From the NCBI GenBank assembly GCA_003554945.1, contig PWHN01000010.1, positions 1 through 34,857 on the forward strand: DNA of 34,857 bases. The letters run 5' to 3'. Source of the stretch: a bacterium (GTDB lineage: Bacteria; T1Sed10-126). This document shows, piece by piece, positions 6,527 to 14,573 of this stretch. The position numbers and the translations under genes were made by a program. The notes beneath the pieces are model-generated. The model searched no databases. It saw only the letters and a program-made list of their open reading frames with translations, and had not been told where the DNA came from. Positions within the stretch are counted from its first letter, which is position 1; each line of letters begins with the position of its first letter.

Positions 6527-7338
6527 TGTCGGTGGAAACAGAAATGAAAAATCTCCCGAAGCTAATGGCGATATTGAACGTCACGCCGGACTCATTTTAC
6601 GACGGCGGCGAATACAACCAAAAAAAAGAGTTGGTAGAACGAGCGCGCTGCGTTAGTGAGGCGGGGGCTGACATTCTGGACATAGGCGGGGTATCAACCC
6701 GTCCCGGAGCTTCTGAAGTGACGGAGGATGCGGAATTAGAGCGTGTTATTCCGGCTTTGACCGCCCTGCGTGAGGCAGGGATAGATACGGCGGTTTCTAT
6801 TGATACTTTTCGCGGTAGTGTGGCCGCGGCAGCCTGTGAACATGGAATTGCGATGGTTAATGATGTGACTGCTCTGCGCGCCGACCCAGAGCTGGCTGCG
6901 GTGGTAGCTGAAAATGATTTAAAACTGGTTCTAATGCACATGCAGGGTCGTCCCCAAACGATGCAGGAGAATCCGACTTACGACGACGTGATTGAAGAGA
7001 TTAATGCTTTTTTTGGGAAACGAATTGAGTTTGCCCTCAAACAGGGGTTGTCTGAAGAACAGTTGATTCTTGATCCGGGTGTAGGATTTGGGAAGCGGTT
7101 GAAGCACAATCGTCGTCTGCTTGCTGAAGTGGATCAGTTCAAGAAATTTGGTTTGCCGGTGCTCGTTGGGCACAGCCGGAAATCATATCTGGGTGACCTT
7201 TTGGGCCGGCCGGTGGAAGAGCGTCTGCCGGGGACACTGGCCACATCGGCCCGGCTTATACTAAAGGGAGTTGACGTCCTGCGGGTTCACGATGTTAAGG
7301 CCCATAAAGATCTGCTGGAAGTTTGGGACTGGTTGTAG
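6526..7338 (+). CDS. folP: Dihydropteroate synthase
   Basis: Condenses 6-hydroxymethyl-dihydropterin pyrophosphate with p-aminobenzoate in folate synthesis. The 270-residue TIM-barrel protein has both family signatures: ILNVTPDSFYDGG at 16-28 and LDIGGVSTRPGA at 51-62. Further conserved blocks are MVNDVTAL, ILDPGVGFGK and LVGHSRKSYL. I chose ATG 6526, which overlaps the hpt stop by one base and has GGGAG 8 bases upstream. The earlier in-frame ATG at 6475 would overlap hpt by 52 bases and adds non-family sequence; ATG 6544 is a shorter alternative. It is the target of sulfonamides in other bacteria. Confidence 0.95.
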   Translation: MSVETEMKNLPKLMAILNVTPDSFYDGGEYNQKKELVERARCVSEAGADILDIGGVSTRPGASEVTEDAELERVIPALTALREAGIDTAVSIDTFRGSVAAAACEHGIAMVNDVTALRADPELAAVVAENDLKLVLMHMQGRPQTMQENPTYDDVIEEINAFFGKRIEFALKQGLSEEQLILDPGVGFGKRLKHNRRLLAEVDQFKKFGLPVLVGHSRKSYLGDLLGRPVEERLPGTLATSARLILKGVDVLRVHDVKAHKDLLEVWDWL

Positions 7339-7404
7339 ACTTCATGGGGAAAGAGCTGGTTTTGTTAAGCAAAACCGGTATTTAAAATTACGAGGCGACA
7401 TATT

Positions 7405-8088
7405 ATGGTTGACATATCGTTTGTAGAACCGGAGCTTGAGCGGCGGCAAAAATTAGAGCTGCGGTTAAACAGTGGAGCATTGAAGGGGAAATATACTACC
7501 TTTATCAAGGATTTTTCGGCCTCCCGGATTGTTGTGGAAGTGCCTACGGTTGATCAGCTCTATCTGCCTGTTAATACCGGGCAGAATCTGTTTGTCGAAT
7601 ACAGGCGAATGTCAGCGCGCTATCAGTTTGAAAGCCGGGTGGTTGATCGCAAAGATGACGTTGAACCGCCGGTGCTTGAGCTTGAGCGGCCGGATTCTGT
7701 CAAGAGAATTCAGTTGCGCGATCATTTGCGCGTTCCCTGTTCCATTCCGGCTAAACTGAAGATAGAGAGTGATGTTCCGGACCCAATTCCCCCTAAATTG
7801 GAAGGCACTATTGTTGATCTGAGCGCCGGCGGCGCGAAATTCCGCGCCGAACTGGAACTTCCCATGTCGACGCGAGTTAACTTAAAATTTGAGCTGCCAA
7901 TTTTGGAAGAAGAAATGAACGATTTATATGGCTACATAATCAGGCGGGAAGAGGATGAGGTTGAGGAATGTTACTTTTATGGGATAGAATTTGAGGGAGT
8001 CCTCACAGATCAACGGAAGGCATTGACTCAATATAGCTACAGGCGACAACTTGAGCTTCAGAAAAAAGACAAGTGGGTGCAGGATTAA
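7405..8088 (+). CDS. PilZ-domain protein with YcgR-like N-terminal domain
   Basis: A predicted cyclic-di-GMP receptor of 227 residues. The N-terminal half (about 10-100) looks like the YcgR/YpfA-type flavodoxin-like (PilZN) beta domain (LPVNTGQNLFVEY...YQFESRVV). The PilZ barrel begins with RDHLRV at 105-110, giving the R-x3-R element, and continues to DLSAGG at 138-143, giving D-x-S-x-x-G; both c-di-GMP-binding elements are intact. YcgR-type proteins usually act at the flagellar motor or in exopolysaccharide control. Here the gene sits 66 bases after folP and is immediately followed (no gap) by cdaA, the cyclic-di-AMP synthase. No diguanylate cyclase lies in the window. Which output it controls cannot be read from sequence. 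Confidence 0.88.
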   Translation: MVDISFVEPELERRQKLELRLNSGALKGKYTTFIKDFSASRIVVEVPTVDQLYLPVNTGQNLFVEYRRMSARYQFESRVVDRKDDVEPPVLELERPDSVKRIQLRDHLRVPCSIPAKLKIESDVPDPIPPKLEGTIVDLSAGGAKFRAELELPMSTRVNLKFELPILEEEMNDLYGYIIRREEDEVEECYFYGIEFEGVLTDQRKALTQYSYRRQLELQKKDKWVQD

Positions 8089-8847
8089 ATGGTATTAATC
8101 GAAGTCTTACGATTTATGGCCTGGACAGACGTGCTTGACGTTTTTGTTGTTTTTCTCATCTTCTATGGGATTTATTTGAGTATTAGAGGCACGAGAGCGC
8201 TGCAGATTATGCTGGGCCTTGGATTATTTGTGGTTTTCCGAGGAGTGGGTGAGGTTTTGAACCTGCGGATGTTGAATGTTCTCTTCGCTCGTTTTCTCGA
8301 CGTTGGACTTATATTCGTGATAATTTTGTTTCAACCTGAATTGCGCTCTGGCTTCACTAACCTCGGTCGCCGCCGTTTCTGGGCTCTGTTTGAAGACCTG
8401 GAAAGCGAAGAATTGATCAATCGAATAGTCTGCTCCTGTCAAAAACTATCGCGTCGGGAAGTTGGGGCTTTAATAGCAATTGAGCGCGACGTCGGTCTCA
8501 AGAGCTACCTGGATACCGGCACCGAAATAGATTCCCTGGTAACTACAGATTTATTAACAACAATTTTTATGTCCAAGGGACCCTTGCACGACGGTGCCGT
8601 GGTGATAAAAGATAATAAAATTCTGGGCGCCGGGTGTGTTTTTCCGCTCAGTGATCGAACTGATTTACCGTCCAACTTCGGTACCCGTCATCGCGCAGCC
8701 GTTGGAATCGCTGAAGAGACTGACGCTGTCGTTATTTCTGTTTCTGAGGAGACGGGGAGCATAACCCTTGCCCATAAGCGTGATTTGCACGTTGATGTTG
8801 GTGTTGATGAACTTGAAGACCTTCTATACACATACCTAAACCAATGA
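8089..8847 (+). CDS. cdaA: Diadenylate cyclase CdaA (DisA_N domain)
   Basis: Makes cyclic-di-AMP from two ATP. The 252-residue protein has three N-terminal membrane helices (about 14-32, 36-52 and 64-82), then the DAC domain with the catalytic motifs DGA at 168-170 (LHDGAVVI) and GTRHRAA at 198-204. c-di-AMP typically governs potassium and osmolyte uptake and cell-wall homeostasis, which would suit a salt-adapted cell. The ATG directly abuts the stop of the PilZ gene, and the gene overlaps cdaR by ATGA. The cdaA-cdaR-glmM order is the classic one. Confidence 0.97.
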   Translation: MVLIEVLRFMAWTDVLDVFVVFLIFYGIYLSIRGTRALQIMLGLGLFVVFRGVGEVLNLRMLNVLFARFLDVGLIFVIILFQPELRSGFTNLGRRRFWALFEDLESEELINRIVCSCQKLSRREVGALIAIERDVGLKSYLDTGTEIDSLVTTDLLTTIFMSKGPLHDGAVVIKDNKILGAGCVFPLSDRTDLPSNFGTRHRAAVGIAEETDAVVISVSEETGSITLAHKRDLHVDVGVDELEDLLYTYLNQ

Positions 8848-9791
8848 ATTTAATCAGTTTTTTTCGCCGGTATATTTTAAAAAATTGGCCTGTTAAGCTA
8901 ATCTGCTTGCTGCTTGCCTTAAGCTTCTGGTTCTGGGTGGCTGTTCAGGATCGTGATACGCGTAGTTTCCGTGCACAGGTTGAATTTGTCGATCTGCCAG
9001 AAGGTTATACTGTTAGCGACCGGACTTCTCGTACTGTTACGATTAGTGTTCGTGGCCCTGAAACTGTCCTGGAACAATTCGATGATGACGACTTCAAAGT
9101 AGTCAGCACCCTGGAAGAATTTGACGGCGAAGAAACTGAAGGAGAAGTAAGAGTTTATCCCTGGGATGTTCAGCATCCGAGGGGACTCGAAGTTACATCT
9201 GTCGATCCGGGTGATCTGCAGGTGTTTTTAGAGCCGAAGATAAGTCGCGAGCTCATGCTGGAAGTTGAACCGGAGGCTCGTCCGTCCGACGGTTTTGAAT
9301 TACACAAAAATGTAACTCCGGAGACTGCTCTGGTAGCCGGGCCCCAGGAGAAAGTAACCGAAATGGAATCGCTACAGTTAGAACAGATAAGCTGGCCAAC
9401 TCCAGACGAAGCCGTCAAGGTTGAACAAATTGAAGCCAGGTTAGAGCCTTCAGTGGAGCTTAAATATCCAGAGACCGGTTTTTTTGAGGTTGAACTGCGA
9501 GTTGAGGAACCGCTGGAGAGCAGAACCTTTGAGGGGATACCGGTTGAAGTTATAGAAATTCCCGAAGGGATGGAGGCCACGGTCGAACCCGATCAGATTA
9601 GCTTTCAGGTTAAGGGTGATGCCGGTCTGATTGAAGAGTTGAGTTTGGAAGATATAGAAGTAATTGTAACCTCACCGACTGAGCCTGGCATGAGTATAGA
9701 GAATGCTTTGGTTGAGCTGCCTGAGGGAGTTGAAGCTGCTCCGGAATATGAGCTACAAAAGTCAGTAAAGGTGGAATTAATAGAAGAATGA
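8844..9791 (+). CDS. cdaR: YbbR-domain regulator CdaR
   Basis: A membrane-anchored protein of 315 residues. One N-terminal transmembrane helix (about 15-34, KLICLLLALSFWFWVAV) is followed by extracytoplasmic YbbR-type repeats: about 40-120, 125-210 and a partial copy at 220-310, recurring as beta-rich segments such as VEFVDLPEGYTV, VEPEARPSDGFEL and IPVEVIEIPEGME. In Firmicutes CdaR binds CdaA and modulates c-di-AMP synthesis. Start and stop overlap cdaA and glmM by four bases each, so the three are translationally coupled. It is strongly acidic, like its neighbours. Confidence 0.93.
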   Translation: MNLISFFRRYILKNWPVKLICLLLALSFWFWVAVQDRDTRSFRAQVEFVDLPEGYTVSDRTSRTVTISVRGPETVLEQFDDDDFKVVSTLEEFDGEETEGEVRVYPWDVQHPRGLEVTSVDPGDLQVFLEPKISRELMLEVEPEARPSDGFELHKNVTPETALVAGPQEKVTEMESLQLEQISWPTPDEAVKVEQIEARLEPSVELKYPETGFFEVELRVEEPLESRTFEGIPVEVIEIPEGMEATVEPDQISFQVKGDAGLIEELSLEDIEVIVTSPTEPGMSIENALVELPEGVEAAPEYELQKSVKVELIEE

Positions 9792-11125
9792 CTGAGTTGT
9801 TTGGTACTGATGGAATCCGTGGCGAGGTTAATCAGGGAAATTTAAAACCCGAAAAAATTCTCTCCATTTCCCGAGCTCTCGCTAGCTACTTGGCTCAAAA
9901 GTCTAAGCGGAAAGTAGTGCTTATCGGCCACGATGGCCGCCTCAGTGGGTCTTATCTGGCCAACCTGGCTGCCGCCGGCGTGCAGAGCGTTGGGCTCAAG
10001 GCAGCTCGGCTCGGACTCTGCTCGACGCCGTCGCTGGCTTTTTTGACCCGTCTCCGTGCAACTGCTGGCGGGGTCATGATTTCTGCCTCCCACAACCCTT
10101 TTTATGACAACGGCATAAAGCCTTTTGGGGAACACGGCAGCAAGTTTACGGTTGAACAGGAAGAGGAGGTCGAAACGTTACTGGAAACGAGTGACTTTAC
10201 TCTGGCCCGCCGCGAAAAAGTGGGGCCTTCAGAAAATGTTCAGGGTTGGTTAAGCGAATACGTTGAAGCGCTCTCCAATCGGTCTGTATTTTATCCTGGG
10301 CGTATTTTAGTGGATTGTGCGAACGGGGGGGCTTCCAGGCTTGTCCGGGAGGTATTCGAGGACAATTGTAACGCTCTGATAACGGTGAACGATTCGCCGG
10401 ACGGAGTGAATATAAATAAGGACTGTGGTAGTCTTAATGTGGAAAAATTAAAAGACGAAGTTCTTGAACAAGACGTTGATATTGGTTTTGCGTTGGACGG
10501 TGACGCAGATAGGTTGCTGGCTGTCGATGAAAAGGGAGAGGTGGTTAATGGCGACGCTTTAATGTATATGCTTGCAGTTGATCGTGCCTCACGGCAGGAG
10601 TTGGAAGGACTGATAATCACGGTAATGAGTAACCTGGGGTTGCGTAACAGTCTGTCCAGCGCCGGTGTTGACTACCAGGTGGTCGGGGTTGGTGACCGCC
10701 AGGTTTATCAGCGCTTGCGTGACCAGGGTTGGAATTTAGGTGGCGAGCAGTCGGGACATATTATTGACCGGGACTGGATGCCAACCGGTGACGGTCTGCA
10801 TACTCTGGCGGCTGTCCTGGAAATACTGGCCCGTGGAGACAAAAAATTGCACGAGTGGAATAGCGAAGTCCCCGAATATCCCCAGGTTTTGTTGAATTTT
10901 GAAGTGATTGCCAAGCCACCTCTGTCGAAACTGAAAGAAAGCACCGAAAAGATTGATAAAATAGAAACTAAACTCGGCGATGATGGTCGAGTGCTGGTCC
11001 GCTATTCCGGAACCGAACCACTGGTTCGGGTTATGCTGGAGGGTAAGGACGAGGCTGAGCTTGAAGCCTACGCCCGGGAAATCGGTGAGACGATTTGCGC
11101 GGAGATAAATGAAATTTCCAAATAG
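9788..11125 (+). CDS. glmM: Phosphoglucosamine mutase
   Basis: Interconverts glucosamine-6-phosphate and glucosamine-1-phosphate for UDP-GlcNAc synthesis. The 445-residue protein has all four alpha-phosphohexomutase motifs. The phosphoserine loop is ISASHNPF, with the active Ser at about 101. The Mg-binding loop is DGDADRL at 237-243. The sugar-binding motif is GEQSGHII, and the phosphate-binding loop is RYSGTEPLVRV near the C-terminus. It opens with the typical LFGTDGIRG. It overlaps cdaR by four bases. In other bacteria GlmM binds CdaA and inhibits it, which is consistent with the shared operon. Confidence 0.97.
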   Translation: MTELFGTDGIRGEVNQGNLKPEKILSISRALASYLAQKSKRKVVLIGHDGRLSGSYLANLAAAGVQSVGLKAARLGLCSTPSLAFLTRLRATAGGVMISASHNPFYDNGIKPFGEHGSKFTVEQEEEVETLLETSDFTLARREKVGPSENVQGWLSEYVEALSNRSVFYPGRILVDCANGGASRLVREVFEDNCNALITVNDSPDGVNINKDCGSLNVEKLKDEVLEQDVDIGFALDGDADRLLAVDEKGEVVNGDALMYMLAVDRASRQELEGLIITVMSNLGLRNSLSSAGVDYQVVGVGDRQVYQRLRDQGWNLGGEQSGHIIDRDWMPTGDGLHTLAAVLEILARGDKKLHEWNSEVPEYPQVLLNFEVIAKPPLSKLKESTEKIDKIETKLGDDGRVLVRYSGTEPLVRVMLEGKDEAELEAYAREIGETICAEINEISK

Positions 11126-11219
11126 ATTATAAGTCTGTTAAACCCCACGTATATCCTCCGCTTACCGTGAGATAGTAATTTTATGGGGTCTAAATTATGA
11201 AGATAACAAGGTGATTAGT

Positions 11220-11954
11220 ATGACCGATGTAAAATTAGGGGTAAATGTTGATCATGTGGCGACGGTTCGTGAAGCACGCGGTATAGATGTTCCTGATCCG
11301 GTCGCCGCCGCTTCTATTGTCGAAAGGAATGGCGCTGATTTAATAACAATACACCGTCGTCTCGATCAGCGGCACATAACTGACCGTGATCTTGAAATTT
11401 TGCGGCGCACTGTAAAGACACCTTTGAACTTAGAGCTGGCGGTTAATCCTGAGATTATCGACAAAGCACTACAGGTTGGTCCTGATAAAGTTACCCTGGT
11501 GCCCGAAAATCGGCAGGAGGTAACTACCGAGGGCGGCCTGGACGTAAAAAAAGCGCAGGAAAAGATCGTCGCTGCTGTGGAAAAATTTCAAAGCCGGGGA
11601 ATAGAGGTGGCTCTTTTTATTGATCCTGATTCAAAACAGCTGGAGGCCAGTCGTCAGACCGGCGCCAGAGCTGTTGAACTGCATACGGGTGATTATGCTG
11701 AAACAGAGCCGGCCAGCGTAGAACGATCACAGGCACTTGAACGGCTGGCGAAAGCTGCCCAAACAGGTGAAGAGCTGGGTCTGGAAATTTGCGCCGGTCA
11801 CGGTTTGAACTACAGGAACGTAAAACCGGTGGCCCGTCTGGCTCAGGTAGTTGAACTCAACATCGGTCACGCTATAGTGGCCCGCGCAGTGATGGTTGGT
11901 ATTGGTAAGGCAACACGGCAGATGAAACAGTTAATTCAGGAGGCTACAGAGTGA
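11220..11954 (+). CDS. pdxJ: Pyridoxine 5'-phosphate synthase
   Basis: The last step of the DXP-dependent vitamin B6 route, joining 1-deoxyxylulose-5-phosphate and 3-amino-2-oxopropyl phosphate. The 244-residue TIM barrel shows the family opening LGVNVDHVATVREARG (about 5-20), then LITIHRRLDQRHITD, TLVPENRQEVTTEGG and LEICAGHGLNYRNV. ATG 11220 is chosen because AAGGTG ends 6 bases before it; GTG 11211 is part of that ribosome site. It lies 94 bases after glmM and 1 base before glmS. GlmS does not use pyridoxal phosphate, so the linkage to amino-sugar genes is by gene order and not by an obvious cofactor need. Confidence 0.95.
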   Translation: MTDVKLGVNVDHVATVREARGIDVPDPVAAASIVERNGADLITIHRRLDQRHITDRDLEILRRTVKTPLNLELAVNPEIIDKALQVGPDKVTLVPENRQEVTTEGGLDVKKAQEKIVAAVEKFQSRGIEVALFIDPDSKQLEASRQTGARAVELHTGDYAETEPASVERSQALERLAKAAQTGEELGLEICAGHGLNYRNVKPVARLAQVVELNIGHAIVARAVMVGIGKATRQMKQLIQEATE

Positions 11955-11955
11955 T

Positions 11956-13782
11956 ATGTGTGGAATAACTGGTTATACCGGCTCAGCCCGAGCACTCCCG
12001 GTGATTATGGAGGCGCTGCATCGGTTGGAATACAGGGGCTATGATTCAGCAGGCGTGGCCGTCGAAGGAAAGGATGGCTTCTTCTTAAAAAAAGTGAAAG
12101 GAAAGATAGACGACCTTGATGCAGCCCTGGATGGGGTAGAAATAGAAGGTACCACCGGGATCGGCCACACCCGCTGGGCGACCCACGGGGAGCCTTCGCA
12201 GAAAAACGCCCACCCCCATTTCAGCATAGACAGAAATATAATGCTGGTTCACAACGGAATTATTGAGAACCATGACCGGCTGCGTGACCGGTTGCCGGAA
12301 GATATAGAATTTACTTCGGAAACAGATACAGAGGTGCTTGTCCATCTGCTTTCTGAAAATTATGATGGCGATTTAACTGAAGCAGTGCGATTCACCCTGG
12401 GAGAGGTTGAGGGATCTTTTGCGGTGGCCGTTGTTCATCGTGATGAGCCCGGTCGGATAGTTGCCGCCCGTTCCGGAAGTCCACTTATTATTGGCTGTGG
12501 GGGTGAAGGGAATTATGTCGCCTCTGATCTCCCGGCCTTGCTTGATTTCACGAACGAGGTTATTTTCCTGGATGAGGATGAAATCGCTACAATTGATTCC
12601 GATTCCATTACGGTGCAGACGATCGACGGAGAGGAGCGCAAAAAATCAGTCAACAGTATAAGCTGGGACGCTGTGCAGGCCCAAAAGGGTGGCTACAAAC
12701 ATTTCATGCTCAAGGAAATCGCTGAACAGCCTCAGGTGCTCCGGCAATCAATGCGGGGGCGTTTAGATAGCGAGGCGGGAATTGTAAAATTTCCCAATCT
12801 CGAACTTGATGATTCGATTTTTAAAAGAATAGAAAAAATTAATCTAATCGCCTGTGGCACCTCATATCACGCCTGTATGGTGGCTCGCTACTGGCTCGAA
12901 GAAATGACCGATCTACATGTTGAGGTCGATATTGGCTCCGAATACCGCTACCGTTCGCTAAACTACGAAGCGGACCGTGAGATGCTTGTAACCGTTAGTC
13001 AGAGCGGGGAGACGGCCGATACGCTGGCTGCTCTGCGAAAGGTCTCACGCCTGGACGTTCCGGTACTCTCTATCTGTAACGTCCTCGGCTCGACAATGGC
13101 CCGCGAAGCCGACGATGTCCTTTACACCCACGCCGGTCCTGAAATTGGCGTTGCTTCCACTAAGTCCTTCACAACCCAGCTACTCGTTCTATTTCTTTTT
13201 TCTTATTATCTTGGCCGGCTCAGGGGCAGTTTTGAAGGTGACAGGGAGCTGCTGGAAGCACTTGAACAAATTCCTGATCAGGTGGATCAGCAAATTCGAG
13301 ACAGAGAAATATATCAAAAAATTGCGGCCGAACAGTTTAAAAAGGAAGACTTCCTTTTCCTTGGTCGTCACCTTAACTATCCTGTTGCTATGGAGGGAGC
13401 TCTGAAGCTTAAAGAAATTTCTTACATTCACGCCGAAGGGTATCCCGCCGGTGAGATGAAGCACGGACCGATTGCTCTTATTGATGAGGAGATACCGGTT
13501 GTTGTTCTGGGCCCCCATAGCCGCGTCTACAACAAGATGTTGAGTAATATTGAAGAAGTTAAAGCTCGCGGAGGAATCGTTCTTGGCGTCTGTATGGAAG
13601 ACGATAAGCAAGGTATCGCCGAGATGTGTGACTATCTTATGCCGGTGCCCGACACCGAGGAACTGCTCACTCCTTTTCTGACCACACCACCGATGCAAAT
13701 ATTATCCTACGAGCTGGCGGTCCGCCGCGGCTGTGACGTAGACCAGCCCCGTAACCTGGCCAAGTCAGTGACAGTTGAGTAA
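11956..13782 (+). CDS. glmS: Glutamine-fructose-6-phosphate aminotransferase (isomerizing)
   Basis: Makes glucosamine-6-phosphate from fructose-6-phosphate and glutamine, the entry to UDP-GlcNAc. The 608-residue protein has an N-terminal Ntn glutaminase with Cys as residue 2 (MCGITGYTG) and the RLEYRGYDSAG, HTRWATHG and NAHPH motifs. Two SIS isomerase domains follow (IACGTSYHA...VSQSGETADT, and FLGRHLNYPVAMEGALKLKEISY...AEGYPAGEMKHGPIALI, quoted in parts), and the terminus is NLAKSVTVE. AGGAGG lies 12 bases upstream inside pdxJ. Only one base separates it from pdxJ, so there is no glmS ribozyme as in Firmicutes. Confidence 0.97.
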   Translation: MCGITGYTGSARALPVIMEALHRLEYRGYDSAGVAVEGKDGFFLKKVKGKIDDLDAALDGVEIEGTTGIGHTRWATHGEPSQKNAHPHFSIDRNIMLVHNGIIENHDRLRDRLPEDIEFTSETDTEVLVHLLSENYDGDLTEAVRFTLGEVEGSFAVAVVHRDEPGRIVAARSGSPLIIGCGGEGNYVASDLPALLDFTNEVIFLDEDEIATIDSDSITVQTIDGEERKKSVNSISWDAVQAQKGGYKHFMLKEIAEQPQVLRQSMRGRLDSEAGIVKFPNLELDDSIFKRIEKINLIACGTSYHACMVARYWLEEMTDLHVEVDIGSEYRYRSLNYEADREMLVTVSQSGETADTLAALRKVSRLDVPVLSICNVLGSTMAREADDVLYTHAGPEIGVASTKSFTTQLLVLFLFSYYLGRLRGSFEGDRELLEALEQIPDQVDQQIRDREIYQKIAAEQFKKEDFLFLGRHLNYPVAMEGALKLKEISYIHAEGYPAGEMKHGPIALIDEEIPVVVLGPHSRVYNKMLSNIEEVKARGGIVLGVCMEDDKQGIAEMCDYLMPVPDTEELLTPFLTTPPMQILSYELAVRRGCDVDQPRNLAKSVTVE

Positions 13783-13928
13783 AAGTTTCCTGACCTGGTT
13801 TGAGTACCTTCTGGGCAGCCCCCCTTTTTTTTTCTGAATATCTTTAATATAATAGTTCGCTTGGGAATTGTCTTCCCTGGAAAAAATTGTTATCAAAAAC
13901 CCCGAACAAGAGCAAAGGAGAGTTAAGA

Positions 13929-14381
13929 ATGGCAATAGGATTGGAGATGTACCGGCAGCAGCGAGAAGAAGAAAAACGTCGCGAGCGGATGCGTGACAAG
14001 TTGAATAAAGTCAGCAAAGAATGTGAAATTCTGATTCGTAAACACGAGAGACAGCGGTTTATGAGGGTCTATATTTTGATGTCGTTTGATCGTATTATTC
14101 ATGAGCTTGCTTACCGTCGTTCGCTTGGCGTGGCTTCTGTAGAAGTGCGTGAGGAAGACGACGGCATGTATGTTGACCTTGAGGTGCAAAACAAAGAGAT
14201 GACCCAGACGGACGTGCGTGAAATTCTTGAGGAAAACCTCCGTGACAAGCATACATTTAACCTGGTGAAAGCGCTCAGTTTTGTCGATGATTTCGAAATT
14301 TCGCCTGGTGACGAGGGCGGAGTCAAGCTGGAAGCCACCAAAAAACTGAACACGGAGATCATCGACAAATCTGAAAGTTGA
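13929..14381 (+). CDS. Conserved-looking hypothetical protein, 150 residues
   Basis: I do not recognise a family. ATG 13929 follows AAGGAG at good spacing; an earlier in-frame ATG at 13887 lacks a site. The first 45 residues form a highly charged helix (MYRQQREEEKRRERMRDKL, a likely coiled coil), followed by a mixed helical segment (MRVYILMSFDRIIHELAYRR). The C-terminal half looks alpha/beta (ASVEVREEDDGMYVDLEVQ, VREILEENL). There is no signal peptide or membrane helix, so it is probably cytosolic. It lies 146 bases after glmS and 192 before the polyacidic TPR gene. Codon use and acidity resemble its neighbours, arguing for a resident gene. Confidence 0.7.
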   Translation: MAIGLEMYRQQREEEKRRERMRDKLNKVSKECEILIRKHERQRFMRVYILMSFDRIIHELAYRRSLGVASVEVREEDDGMYVDLEVQNKEMTQTDVREILEENLRDKHTFNLVKALSFVDDFEISPGDEGGVKLEATKKLNTEIIDKSES

Positions 14382-14573
14382 ATCTGTACAGTCTTTTATT
14401 TTTATGGTCTTTCATTTCTTAACAGCGGGCGTTTACCCTTTCCAATTCACCCTGCTATTGACTGCCCTTCCAAAAATTGTCTTTTGTCCGCTGCAGCTCA
14501 GTCTTTTCTCTTTAGACAGGGTCCGTTATCGACGAAAATAAAAGTTGGAGCACACATTTTTTGAGGGGATATA

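Noticed and set aside
11126-11219. Riboswitch or glmS ribozyme in the glmM-pdxJ gap
   Set aside because: Only 94 bases with a loose CCCCA...TGGGG inverted repeat. No ribozyme core is seen, and the following gene is pdxJ, not glmS.
13810-13835. Terminator after glmS at the GGGCAGCCCCCC plus T-run
   Set aside because: The apparent stem would leave a loop of fewer than three bases. A T-run without a proper hairpin is not enough.
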